From contig CALCPC010000811.1 of assembly GCA_937900975.1 (NCBI GenBank), positions 1 to 9,145 of the forward strand: 9,145 bases of DNA, given 5' to 3'. A model generated the notes under the pieces. It made no database searches. It was given only the letters and a program-made list of their open reading frames with translations, and was not told the DNA's origin. Positions 1 to 6,009 of the stretch are shown in pieces. Position 1 is the first letter of the stretch. The number at the start of each line of letters is the position of its first letter. Origin of the DNA: an uncultured Paracoccaceae bacterium (GTDB taxonomy: Bacteria > Pseudomonadota > Alphaproteobacteria > Rhodobacterales > Rhodobacteraceae). The translations under genes and the position numbers were made by a program.

Positions 1-1
1 G

Positions 2-346
2 CGCCGCGGGGGCGACGACATGCTTTTCGGCGGCGACGGCGCTGACTTCATCCTTGGCGGGGCGGGCGATGACCGGATCCATGGTCGGGCCGGCAACGAT
101 ATGCTGACCGGCGATGCGGGCGCCGATATCTTTGTGTTCGAGCTTTTCGACCACGCCGACACTGTGACCGATTTCGACGATGCGGTGGATCTGCTTCGGA
201 TCCGGGGCGAGGGCGCTGTTGGCTTCGGCGACCTTGCCATCTCGGCGTTGGGGGATGACACGCTGATCGCGTTTGGCACAGTCTCGATCACGCTTCTCGG
301 GGTGGACGCGACGCTGATTACCGCGTCGGATTTCGATTTTTTATAG
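2..346 (+). CDS. C-terminal fragment of an RTX (hemolysin-type calcium-binding repeat) secreted protein
   Basis: The reading frame is already open at position 2 and ends at TAG 344-346, so only the last 114 residues are visible and the ATG at 20 is not the real start. The first half is a run of glycine/aspartate nonapeptides of the GGxGxDxxx type (for example GGDGADFILGGAGDDRIHG), which bind calcium in RTX beta-rolls. These are followed by the usual closing stretch FVFELFDHADTVTDFDDAVD, as at the end of proteins exported by type I (ABC/MFP/TolC-like) secretion. The C-terminus ends in small, acidic and hydrophobic residues (ASDFDFL), as expected of an uncleaved type I signal. The catalytic or adhesive part, if any, lies outside the window, so the substrate cannot be named. 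A weak inverted repeat (305-310 with 322-327) followed by six T at 337-342 overlaps the end of the gene and might help termination. Confidence 0.85.
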   Translation, partial: RRGGDDMLFGGDGADFILGGAGDDRIHGRAGNDMLTGDAGADIFVFELFDHADTVTDFDDAVDLLRIRGEGAVGFGDLAISALGDDTLIAFGTVSITLLGVDATLITASDFDFL

Positions 347-473
347 GGCCGTTGGCCGTGGTGCCGTTTGCAGGCGGCAGATGGCGCCGAGTGCCGATGC
401 CGGGCGCCCTAAACGCGCTGGGATTACGCGCCGAAAATCTGGATCTTGCGGAACCCACAGCGCGGTTGTCGAT

Positions 474-499
474 TTTCTCGGCGACGCCAAGCCGAGAAA
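474..499. terminator. 9-bp perfect hairpin between convergent genes, possible terminator
   Basis: TTTCTCGGC (474-482) and GCCGAGAAA (491-499) form a perfect 9-bp stem with an 8-base loop. It lies between the stop of the RTX gene (346) and the stop of the MATE gene (528), where a shared terminator is expected. No run of T follows the stem on either strand, so it is not a textbook intrinsic terminator. It could instead be an RNA 3'-end stabiliser. Confidence 0.3.
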
Positions 500-527
500 G
501 GGCGCAGCGCTGGGCCTTGCCGACCGA

Positions 528-1928
528 TTACTTCCGATGGTCGAAAAGCTGCATCAGCCGCGCGCGGTGTGAGAAATGGGGGCGGTCGCGGCGGTCGGCC
601 TCGCCCTTTTCAAGGCGTGAGATCAGCCGCATCCCCATCCACCAGCTCAGCGCAGCAAAGACCACGCCCCCCGCCGCTTGCCCGATCAAAACCCCCGACG
701 GGCCAAGCGCCCAAGCCCCGATCATCACCGGCGGGATGGTGCCAAGCGTGTGCCGCCCCCAATTGATGACCGTCGACTGCAACGGATGGCCGAGATTGTT
801 AAAGCCCGCATTGCCGACGAAAATCACACCGTTGAAAAACCAGGCGAGCGCCAGCGGACCGCAGAAAAGATAGATCAGCGCGCGGGCATCCCCCTCAGCC
901 TCAAACAGCGCGGCGATCGGCTCTCGCAACAGAAAAAGCGCAAGCGAAGCGCAAACAACGTAAAGCGCGACGAAGATCACGGCATCGATAAAGGCCCGGC
1001 GGACGCGGTCAAAGCGTCCGGCGCCAAAGTTTTGGCCGATGATCGGCCCGACAGCCCCCGACAGCGCGAAAACCACGGCGAAGGTGACAGGCGTCAGCCG
1101 GCCGACGATGGCCATGCCCGCAACCGCGCCTTCGCCGAACTGCGCCATTTCGCGCGTGACATAGGCAGTACCGACCGGCGTTGCGACATTGGTGGCCATC
1201 GCTGGGAAGGCAATCGCGCTCATCTGCCAGATGTCGGCCACGAAGGCCCGTGGGCGCACAGGGGCAAAGCCGCCATGGTGGCGGATGATCGGGCGCAGAC
1301 CCACCACCATGATCGCAATCCGCGCCGCGACCGAGGCCAGCGCGGCCCCGGTCAGATCAAGCCCGAACCCAAAGATCAGAATCGGGTCGAGGATCGCGTT
1401 GACGGCGCCGCCCGCCAGCGTCGCGTTCATCGCCCGCCCCGCATCGCCATAGGCGCGCAGGATCGCGCCCCCGGCCATGGCCACCATCAGAATGGGCATC
1501 GAGGGGATGATGATCGAGAGGTACCCGACGGCAAGGCGCAGCGTCTCGCCCTTTGCGCCGATCAGCGCGGTCAACGGGGTCAGATACGTCCAGATGACCG
1601 CGGCGAAGACGATGGAGACCAGCACGCCGGCCACGATAGAATGGGTCGCAATCACCCGCGCCCGATCCTCATCGCCCGCGCCAAGCGCCAGCGCACCAAG
1701 GGCGCCGGCAACAATCGCAAGAACAATGCTGATCGATGTCGTGAAAAACAGGATCGCACCGGCATAGCCGACCGCCGCCGCAAGCTCTGCCTGGCCCAGC
1801 ATGGAGATGAAAACCATGTCGATAAAATCAACGAGGAACACCGCGGCGAGCCCCAGCGACGAGGTCACGGACATCACAACGACATGGCGCATCAGGCTGC
1901 CTTCGAGGAAGACTGCCGGGCTGCTCAT
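528..1928 (-). CDS. MATE-family multidrug/cation efflux transporter
   Basis: A 466-residue polytopic inner-membrane protein with about twelve hydrophobic segments and only short loops, the usual size for MATE (multi antimicrobial extrusion) exporters, which expel cationic or metabolite substrates in exchange for Na+ or H+. The N-terminal start MSSPAVFLEGSLMRHVVVMS, the DFIDMVFISMLG segment in the first helix pair, the mid-protein NAILDPILIFGFGLDLTGAA and the second-half SGAVGPIIGQNFGAGRFDRV match the two pseudo-symmetric MatE halves. The chosen start, ATG 1926-1928, overlaps the gltX stop as ATGA. The frame stays open further upstream inside gltX, but that part reads as an arginine-rich shadow and not as membrane protein. 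The only Shine-Dalgarno-like sequence is a weak TGGGG just ahead of the start, so expression probably depends on translation of gltX. The C-terminal tail is basic and hydrophilic. Substrate unknown. Confidence 0.9.
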   Translation of the reverse strand: MSSPAVFLEGSLMRHVVVMSVTSSLGLAAVFLVDFIDMVFISMLGQAELAAAVGYAGAILFFTTSISIVLAIVAGALGALALGAGDEDRARVIATHSIVAGVLVSIVFAAVIWTYLTPLTALIGAKGETLRLAVGYLSIIIPSMPILMVAMAGGAILRAYGDAGRAMNATLAGGAVNAILDPILIFGFGLDLTGAALASVAARIAIMVVGLRPIIRHHGGFAPVRPRAFVADIWQMSAIAFPAMATNVATPVGTAYVTREMAQFGEGAVAGMAIVGRLTPVTFAVVFALSGAVGPIIGQNFGAGRFDRVRRAFIDAVIFVALYVVCASLALFLLREPIAALFEAEGDARALIYLFCGPLALAWFFNGVIFVGNAGFNNLGHPLQSTVINWGRHTLGTIPPVMIGAWALGPSGVLIGQAAGGVVFAALSWWMGMRLISRLEKGEADRRDRPHFSHRARLMQLFDHRK

Positions 1929-3250
1929 ACCCCAGGTCCCGGGACCCGCTGCAAAAGCGGCAACAGCAGCGCCATGTCCGGGCCGTGCGCCCGGCCGGTC
2001 AGCGCTTTGCGCAGCGGCATGAAACGCGCCCGCCCCTTCCGCCCGGTCGCGGCTTTCAACCCCCCGGTCCAAGTGCCCCAAGTGGTCTGATCCCAGGGGC
2101 GTGGCGGCAAAGCGGTCATCGCCTCGGCCACGAACGCGGTGTCTTCCGGGTCGATCACAGGTTCCGCACCCTCGGTGCAAAGCTGCCACCAAACCTGAAG
2201 ATCCGACCGCCGTTCCAAATTGTCGGCAACCGCCGCCCAAAACTGCGGCTGCAGCGCCGGCGGCACCCCAAGCGCGTTAAGTTCGCCCGCCACCGCCGTC
2301 AGCGGCAGCGCGTGCAGCACCTTGGCCGACAAGCTGGGCAGCAGCGCGGGATCGAATTTCGTCGGCGCAGCGCCAAACCGGCCAAGATCGAACCCGTCGA
2401 TCAAAGCCGTGTAATCGGCGCGCAACTCCACCGGATCGGCAGAGCCGAGCCGCGCCATCAGCGACAGAACCGCCATCGGCTCCACCCCCGCTGCGCGCAA
2501 ATCGCGTAAAGCAAGACTGCCCAGCCGTTTTGACAACGCCTCCCCTTCCGGCCCGGTCAACAAAGAATGGTGGGCAAACTCTGGCGCGCTGCCGCCGAGG
2601 GCCGCGATGATCTGGATCTGCGTCGCGGTGTTGGTGATGTGATCGGCCCCGCGCACGACATGCGTGATCCCCATCTCCGTATCGTCGACAACCGAGGCGA
2701 GCGTGTAAAGCATCTGCCCGTCGCCGCGGATCAACACCGGATCCGACACCGACGCCGCATCCACCGATTGCGGGCCAAGGATGGCGTCGTCCCAAACGAT
2801 ACGCTCCCGCTCCAACAGAAAGCGCCAGTGGCCCCGCCGCTCACCCCGCAGCGCGTCCCGCTCTGCCGCAGACAGATCCAGCGCGGCGCGATCATAGACC
2901 GGCGGGCGGCCCATATTGAGTTGTTTTTTACGCTTGAGATCCAGCTCTGCTGGCGGCTCAAACGCCTCGCAAAGCCGGCCTTCCGCGCGCAACCGCTCTG
3001 CTGCCGCCTCATAAGCGCCGAGCCGCTCTGACTGGCGCACTTCACGGTCCCAGGTCAGGCCGAGCCATTCCAGGTCGGCGCGGATCGCATCGACGAAACG
3101 CGCCTCCGAGCGTTCGGCATCGGTGTCGTCGATGCGCAGAATGAACGTCCCACCCGCCTTCCGCGCAATCAGCCAGTTAAACAGCGCCGCGCGCAGATTG
3201 CCGATATGAAGAAAGCCCGTCGGCGAGGGGGCAAAGCGGGTGACGGTCAT
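1925..3250 (-). CDS. gltX: Glutamate--tRNA ligase (GluRS, class I)
   Basis: A 441-residue class I aminoacyl-tRNA synthetase that charges tRNA with glutamate using ATP in the cytoplasm. The nucleotide-binding signature FAPSPTGFLHIGN is at residues 6-18 (HIGN in place of HIGH). The KMSKS-like loop is A238-L-S-K241-R242, followed by LGSLALRDLR. GRPPVYDRAAL, the HVVRGADHITNT segment and the C-terminal GRKGRARFMPLRKALTGR are typical of the family. The Cys-rich zinc site of E. coli-type GluRS is not evident. The length is at the short end for GluRS but the anticodon-binding domain looks complete. The start at 3250 has a strong Shine-Dalgarno, AGGAAGGAGA, at 3261-3270; an upstream in-frame ATG at 3313 adds 21 non-conserved residues and is rejected. 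The gene lies 72 bp behind a small ORF and overlaps the following MATE gene by 4 bp. Many alphaproteobacteria carry two GluRS and make Gln-tRNA through GatCAB; which paralogue this is cannot be decided from the window. Confidence 0.95.
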   Translation of the reverse strand: MTVTRFAPSPTGFLHIGNLRAALFNWLIARKAGGTFILRIDDTDAERSEARFVDAIRADLEWLGLTWDREVRQSERLGAYEAAAERLRAEGRLCEAFEPPAELDLKRKKQLNMGRPPVYDRAALDLSAAERDALRGERRGHWRFLLERERIVWDDAILGPQSVDAASVSDPVLIRGDGQMLYTLASVVDDTEMGITHVVRGADHITNTATQIQIIAALGGSAPEFAHHSLLTGPEGEALSKRLGSLALRDLRAAGVEPMAVLSLMARLGSADPVELRADYTALIDGFDLGRFGAAPTKFDPALLPSLSAKVLHALPLTAVAGELNALGVPPALQPQFWAAVADNLERRSDLQVWWQLCTEGAEPVIDPEDTAFVAEAMTALPPRPWDQTTWGTWTGGLKAATGRKGRARFMPLRKALTGRAHGPDMALLLPLLQRVPGPGV

Positions 3251-3322
3251 CGGGCGACGCTCTCCTTCCTGGCGAGACGTCGCATGGCGGCGCGGCTTTG
3301 TCCACACCGCCAAAACGGCGCG

Positions 3323-3466
3323 TTAGAAAAGCAGACCGTTCTGTTCCAAAGCCCCGGTTGACACGTCGCGGGGCGGTGGCGTTTCGGCACCTGCTGCACG
3401 GCGTTCCGAAACCTCGGGCTTCGGCGCCTTCACCGGGGCCGGGGCTGGCGATCTGTCATCTGCCAT
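3323..3466 (-). CDS. Small proline-rich hypothetical protein, 47 aa
   Basis: An ATG at 3464-3466 opens a 48-codon frame that ends at TAA 3323-3325. A near-ideal Shine-Dalgarno, GAGGAG (3474-3479), sits 7 bases before the start, which is the main reason to believe it. The product starts MADDRSPAPAPVKAPKPEV and ends DVSTGALEQNGLLF. It is hydrophilic, charged and rich in Ala/Pro, with no membrane segment, no cysteine and no signal peptide, so it is probably an unstructured cytoplasmic peptide with a short hydrophobic end. Third codon positions are G/C-rich like those of the neighbours. It lies 72 bp upstream of gltX on the same strand and may be the first gene of that transcript. I do not recognise the family; a function tied to GluRS is speculation. 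Confidence 0.6.
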   Translation of the reverse strand: MADDRSPAPAPVKAPKPEVSERRAAGAETPPPRDVSTGALEQNGLLF

Positions 3467-3610
3467 CTGTCTTCTCCTCACTCTCATCCTGGGTACAACG
3501 CAACGCCTGCTCGGACGGTTCGCCGGCCCCTCGCCTTTTTTTCTGCCTCGGGGTCAGAGTATGCGTTCTCCGCAATGATGGAAGGATGCATCACCCTGAC
3601 TGGCCATTAA

Positions 3611-3639
3611 TTGATGAAAGTGACAGATTAAGACATGAT
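3611..3639 (+). promoter_or_regulatory. Candidate sigma70-type promoter for the zincin gene
   Basis: TTGATG (3611-3616) and CATGAT (3634-3639) are separated by 17 bases, inside the most AT-rich patch of the intergenic region. Transcription would start near 3646, about 30 bases before the ATG at 3677. The -10 matches the consensus at only 4 of 6 positions. Confidence 0.3.
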
Positions 3640-3676
3640 TTCGTGAGGCCGCCAGAAAAGCCATGACAGGGTAAAG

Positions 3677-4075
3677 ATGTCACCAAAGGAACAACTTGAT
3701 GTCGAAACAGTAAAGCGGTTGGCCCTGTCCGCGCGCGCCGCATTGCCCGAACCGTTTCGCGCCTTGGCGGGCGAGGTCGGTCTGGCCTGTCTCGACCGTG
3801 CTACGGACGAGATGCTGGACGCGCTCGACATCGCGGATCCGCTCGACTTGACTGGGCTGTACGAGGGCACGCCGCTGCCCGAAAAATCGGTGATGGACGC
3901 GGTGCCTTCGGGCGATGTGATCTGGTTGTTCAGCGACGCGATTTTGGCCGAATGGCGGGATCGCGGGGATGTCTCGCTCGCCGATTTGGTGGCGCATGTC
4001 TATGTTCACGAGCTTGCCCATCATCTCGGCTGGTCGGATGATGAGATCGCGGCCATCGATCCCTGGTGGACTTAG
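3677..4075 (+). CDS. Small zincin-like metallopeptidase (Zincin_1 / DUF1025-type)
   Basis: A 132-residue soluble protein without signal peptide or membrane segment. The zinc-site motif is H111-E112-L-A-H115-H-L-G118-W-S-D121, i.e. HExxHxxGxxD: H111 and H115 are the likely zinc ligands, E112 the catalytic base and D121 a plausible third ligand. The N-terminal ALPEPFRALAGEVGL, the central DPLDLTGLYEGTPLPEKSV and the position of HExxH close to the C-terminus fit the small Zincin_1 family (Pfam PF06262, from memory), known from structures of minimal zincins but with poorly defined substrates. The start at 3677 follows AGGG (3668-3671) by 5 bases and is the only sensible ATG. It appears to be a single-gene unit: the gene on its left is divergent and the next one is 251 bp away with its own ribosome site. 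Confidence 0.85.
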   Translation: MSPKEQLDVETVKRLALSARAALPEPFRALAGEVGLACLDRATDEMLDALDIADPLDLTGLYEGTPLPEKSVMDAVPSGDVIWLFSDAILAEWRDRGDVSLADLVAHVYVHELAHHLGWSDDEIAAIDPWWT

Positions 4076-4088
4076 CACGGCTGCGCAG

Positions 4089-4137
4089 AAGGCCGGGGCG
4101 AAAGCGCGCCGCCCGCGGGGCCTTTCGGTGCCGCGGG
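4089..4137 (+). terminator. GC-rich hairpin region after the zincin gene
   Basis: AAGGCC (4089-4094) can pair with GGCCTT (4119-4124), and inside it GGGCG (4096-4100) with CGCCC (4110-4114). A competing pair, CCCGCGG (4112-4118) with CCGCGGG (4131-4137), overlaps it. It starts 14 bases after the stop at 4075. The first stem is followed by only three T and the second by none, so a terminator role is tentative. Confidence 0.3.
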
Positions 4138-4196
4138 CATCAAACCCAAGCCAAACCGATCTGGGGCGGAAAACCGGCGCCAACACGCAGATGCGA

Positions 4197-4225
4197 TTGG
4201 ACAGACCGATTTGCGTTCTTATCTG
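4197..4225 (+). promoter_or_regulatory. Candidate promoter for the MBL-fold hydrolase gene
   Basis: TTGGAC (4197-4202), a 17-base spacer and TATCTG (4220-4225). Transcription would begin near 4232, giving a leader of roughly 95 bases. Only partial matches to the sigma70 consensus; no operator is recognised. Confidence 0.25.
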
Positions 4226-4326
4226 GCCCGTAAGGTGCGTCGGTCCTGGCCCGCTGGCCGGTCCAGACGCGCTGCCCGCGCTGACATATGGGCCAGCACG
4301 CGGCACCCAACAGGAGGACAGAACAC

Positions 4327-5253
4327 ATGTCTACATCCCTTACCCGACGCTCCGCTTTGCTGGCGGGCGGCGCCGCCCCCCTCGCTGTCGGACTTGGCGG
4401 TGGCCAATCCCTGGCAGACGCCCCGATGCAGGGCGCAACCTTGCCCACGCACAACCGCTTCGCGCTTGGCGGGTTCGAGGTTACGACCCTTTTGGTCGGC
4501 TCGCGCACGGTGGAAGACCCGCAAAGCATCTTCGGCATGAACGTCTCGGCGGAGGAGTTCTCTGCCGTCTCTGCCGCCAACTTCCTGCCAGACGACAAGG
4601 TACAGTTCTTCTTTACGCCCACGGTGGTCAACACCGGCGCGGAACTCATCCTCTTTGACACTGGCCTCAACCCGGCCGGCATCACCAGTGCCCTTGCCGC
4701 CGCGGGGTACAGCCCCGATCAGATCGACAAGGTCGTCATCACGCATATGCATGGCGATCACATCGGTGGGCTTTCGGCCGATGGGGTAGAGACCTTTGCC
4801 AACGCCGCCTATTACACGCTGGATGCGGAGTTCGATGCCTGGAGCAAGACCGACAACGAGGGTTTTGCCGGCAAGGTCCGTCCTCTGGCCGAGCGGGTGA
4901 CGTTCCTTCAAGACGGCGGCAGCGTTGCCTCTGGGGTGACGGCGATGGTGGCCGCCGGGCATACGCCGGGTCACACGACCTATATGCTGGAAAGCGATGG
5001 CGCACAGCTGCTGCTGACCGCCGATCTTGCCAACCACTATGTCTGGTCGCTTGCCTATCCGGACTGGGAGGTGCGGTTCGATATGGACAAGGCTGCAGCG
5101 GCCGCCGCCCGCCGCACGGTGCTCGGCATGCTTGCCGCCGACAAGATCCCCTTTGTCGGCTATCACATGCCGTTCCCCGGGATGGGCTATGTCTCCGCCC
5201 GCGGCGATGGGTTTCAGTACACGCCGGTCAGCTATCAGATGATGCTGGGCTGA
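4327..5253 (+). CDS. Tat-exported MBL-fold metallo-hydrolase (OPHC2-like)
   Basis: A 308-residue metallo-beta-lactamase-fold hydrolase. The N-terminus MSTSLTRRSALLAGG carries twin arginines R7-R8 followed by a hydrophobic Ala/Gly/Leu stretch and a possible AxA cleavage site at A30-D-A32, so it is probably exported folded to the periplasm by Tat. The dinuclear metal site is complete: H140-M-H142-G-D144-H145, H212 in GHTPGH, D233 in LTADLAN and H280 in GYHMPFPG. The opening of the mature part (NRFALGGFEVTTLLVGSRTV) and the GYHMPFPGMGYV end resemble the group around OPHC2, an esterase/lactonase/organophosphate hydrolase, but the physiological substrate cannot be read from sequence. The start at 4327 is set by AGGAGG (4312-4317), 9 bases upstream; the in-frame ATG at 4288 precedes that site and would bury the Tat signal. 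Its last 26 bp overlap the opposing gene. Confidence 0.88.
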   Translation: MSTSLTRRSALLAGGAAPLAVGLGGGQSLADAPMQGATLPTHNRFALGGFEVTTLLVGSRTVEDPQSIFGMNVSAEEFSAVSAANFLPDDKVQFFFTPTVVNTGAELILFDTGLNPAGITSALAAAGYSPDQIDKVVITHMHGDHIGGLSADGVETFANAAYYTLDAEFDAWSKTDNEGFAGKVRPLAERVTFLQDGGSVASGVTAMVAAGHTPGHTTYMLESDGAQLLLTADLANHYVWSLAYPDWEVRFDMDKAAAAAARRTVLGMLAADKIPFVGYHMPFPGMGYVSARGDGFQYTPVSYQMMLG

Positions 5254-5845
5254 TCGCCGGGCGTCGCCGCAGGGCGGCGGCGCCCGTTTCGACGGCCGGA
5301 TCATCGTCCTCGAACCCGACCACGGCAACGCCAGCGGCCATCGCGGCGGCCAAGCAGGGGGTAAGTTGGGTGTCGGGGCGAAACGCCTCGACATACCCCA
5401 GTCGTATCGGACGCGACGTCCGCTCGCGCCAAAACTGGGCCTGATAGCGCGGCATCGCGTCGGTCAGGATGGCGCCAGGCCTGGTTTCGATCACCAAGCC
5501 CAGCTTGGTCCGTTCCAGACGCATCAAATCCGGCCAATCGACAAACAGCGGCCGCTTTACCCCGTCGAAATAGTAGATCAGCCCAGCGCCGTGCAGCTCT
5601 ACCCGCGCTTCGCGGCGCAGAAAAAAGCCAGGCGTGATCGCCATCAAGGGCGGGATCCGCGCCCAGGCGAAAGGGAAAATCAACAGCCCCAGGATCATCG
5701 GCACGACCAGGGCGCGGGGCAGTGTGTCGGTCGGGCCGACATGGGTGAACGTGCGCAACGCGGTTGCGATCAGAAAAAAGATGTAGGCTTGGACGCCGAG
5801 TGAAATCTCACGCACCCGTGCGACTGTGAAGTGTCGTGCTGTCAT
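5228..5845 (-). CDS. Two-helix membrane protein of unknown function, 205 aa
   Basis: No family is recognised with confidence. The product has two hydrophobic helices near the N-terminus (about residues 14-30 and 45-61), separated by a short polar loop. A mixed beta-type region of about 80-100 residues follows (RREARVELHGAGLIYYFDGV, then LFVDWPDLMRLE and KLGLVIETRPG), with a layout like membrane-anchored bacterial PH-like domains; that resemblance is inferred from pattern only. Near the C-terminus lies an Ala-rich stretch (LAAAMAAGVAVVGFE) and then a polar tail. The start at 5845 has AAGGG (5853-5857) 7 bases upstream; the frame is open further upstream into nadE, but those residues are Arg/Pro-rich and unconvincing, and a GTG at 5869 is a less likely alternative. 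It lies 164 bp after nadE on the same strand and could be co-transcribed or have its own promoter. The stop falls inside the 3' end of the opposing hydrolase gene. Confidence 0.7.
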   Translation of the reverse strand: MTARHFTVARVREISLGVQAYIFFLIATALRTFTHVGPTDTLPRALVVPMILGLLIFPFAWARIPPLMAITPGFFLRREARVELHGAGLIYYFDGVKRPLFVDWPDLMRLERTKLGLVIETRPGAILTDAMPRYQAQFWRERTSRPIRLGYVEAFRPDTQLTPCLAAAMAAGVAVVGFEDDDPAVETGAAALRRRPAISPASSDS

Positions 5846-5873
5846 CGAAGCGCCCTTTGGAGTTTTCACAACC

Positions 5874-5895
5874 GTGACGCGGCGCCGCGTGACGC
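5874..5895. repeat. 14-bp palindrome nested in a 7-bp direct repeat
   Basis: ACGCGGCGCCGCGT (5877-5890) is a perfect palindrome. GTGACGC occurs at 5874-5880 and again at 5889-5895, so the palindrome sits across a 15-base direct repeat. It lies 29 bases upstream of the start of the 205-residue membrane protein, where an operator or promoter element could lie, but short palindromes arise by chance in GC-rich DNA. Confidence 0.35.
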
Positions 5896-6009
5896 TCAAC
5901 CCCGCAAGCCGCCGCAGCCAAACCAAGCGCTCAGCGCCCGGACGGTGACGCACAAGCCCCCGCGCATCAAACCCGGGATGGGGCAGAGCGGCGCAGGGTC
6001 CCCGGGGCG

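Noticed and set aside
678..2090. Plus-strand open frame of 470 codons opposite the MATE gene
   Set aside because: Arg/Asp/His/Gln-rich low-complexity product typical of the antisense of a GC-rich membrane-protein gene. The opposite frame has clear membrane helices and MATE motifs.
1929..2240. N-terminal extension of the MATE protein into gltX
   Set aside because: The extra residues are an Arg/Gly-rich out-of-frame reading of gltX; the ATG at 1928 gives a normal MATE N-terminus.
3607..3631. Pair of TTAA words, considered as a CtrA-type site
   Set aside because: The spacing between the two TTAA words is 17 bases, not the 7 of the CtrA consensus.
3586..3666. 26-codon frame (starts MHHPDWPLIDES) ending 10 bases before the zincin gene
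   Set aside because: It looks peptide-like, but GGAAGG abuts its ATG with no spacing, and the best promoter for the zincin gene lies inside it. Not supportable as a leader peptide without conservation data.
4219..5394. Minus-strand open frame of 391 codons opposite the MBL-fold gene
   Set aside because: It runs through the complete, motif-bearing hydrolase gene and reads as a basic, low-complexity shadow.
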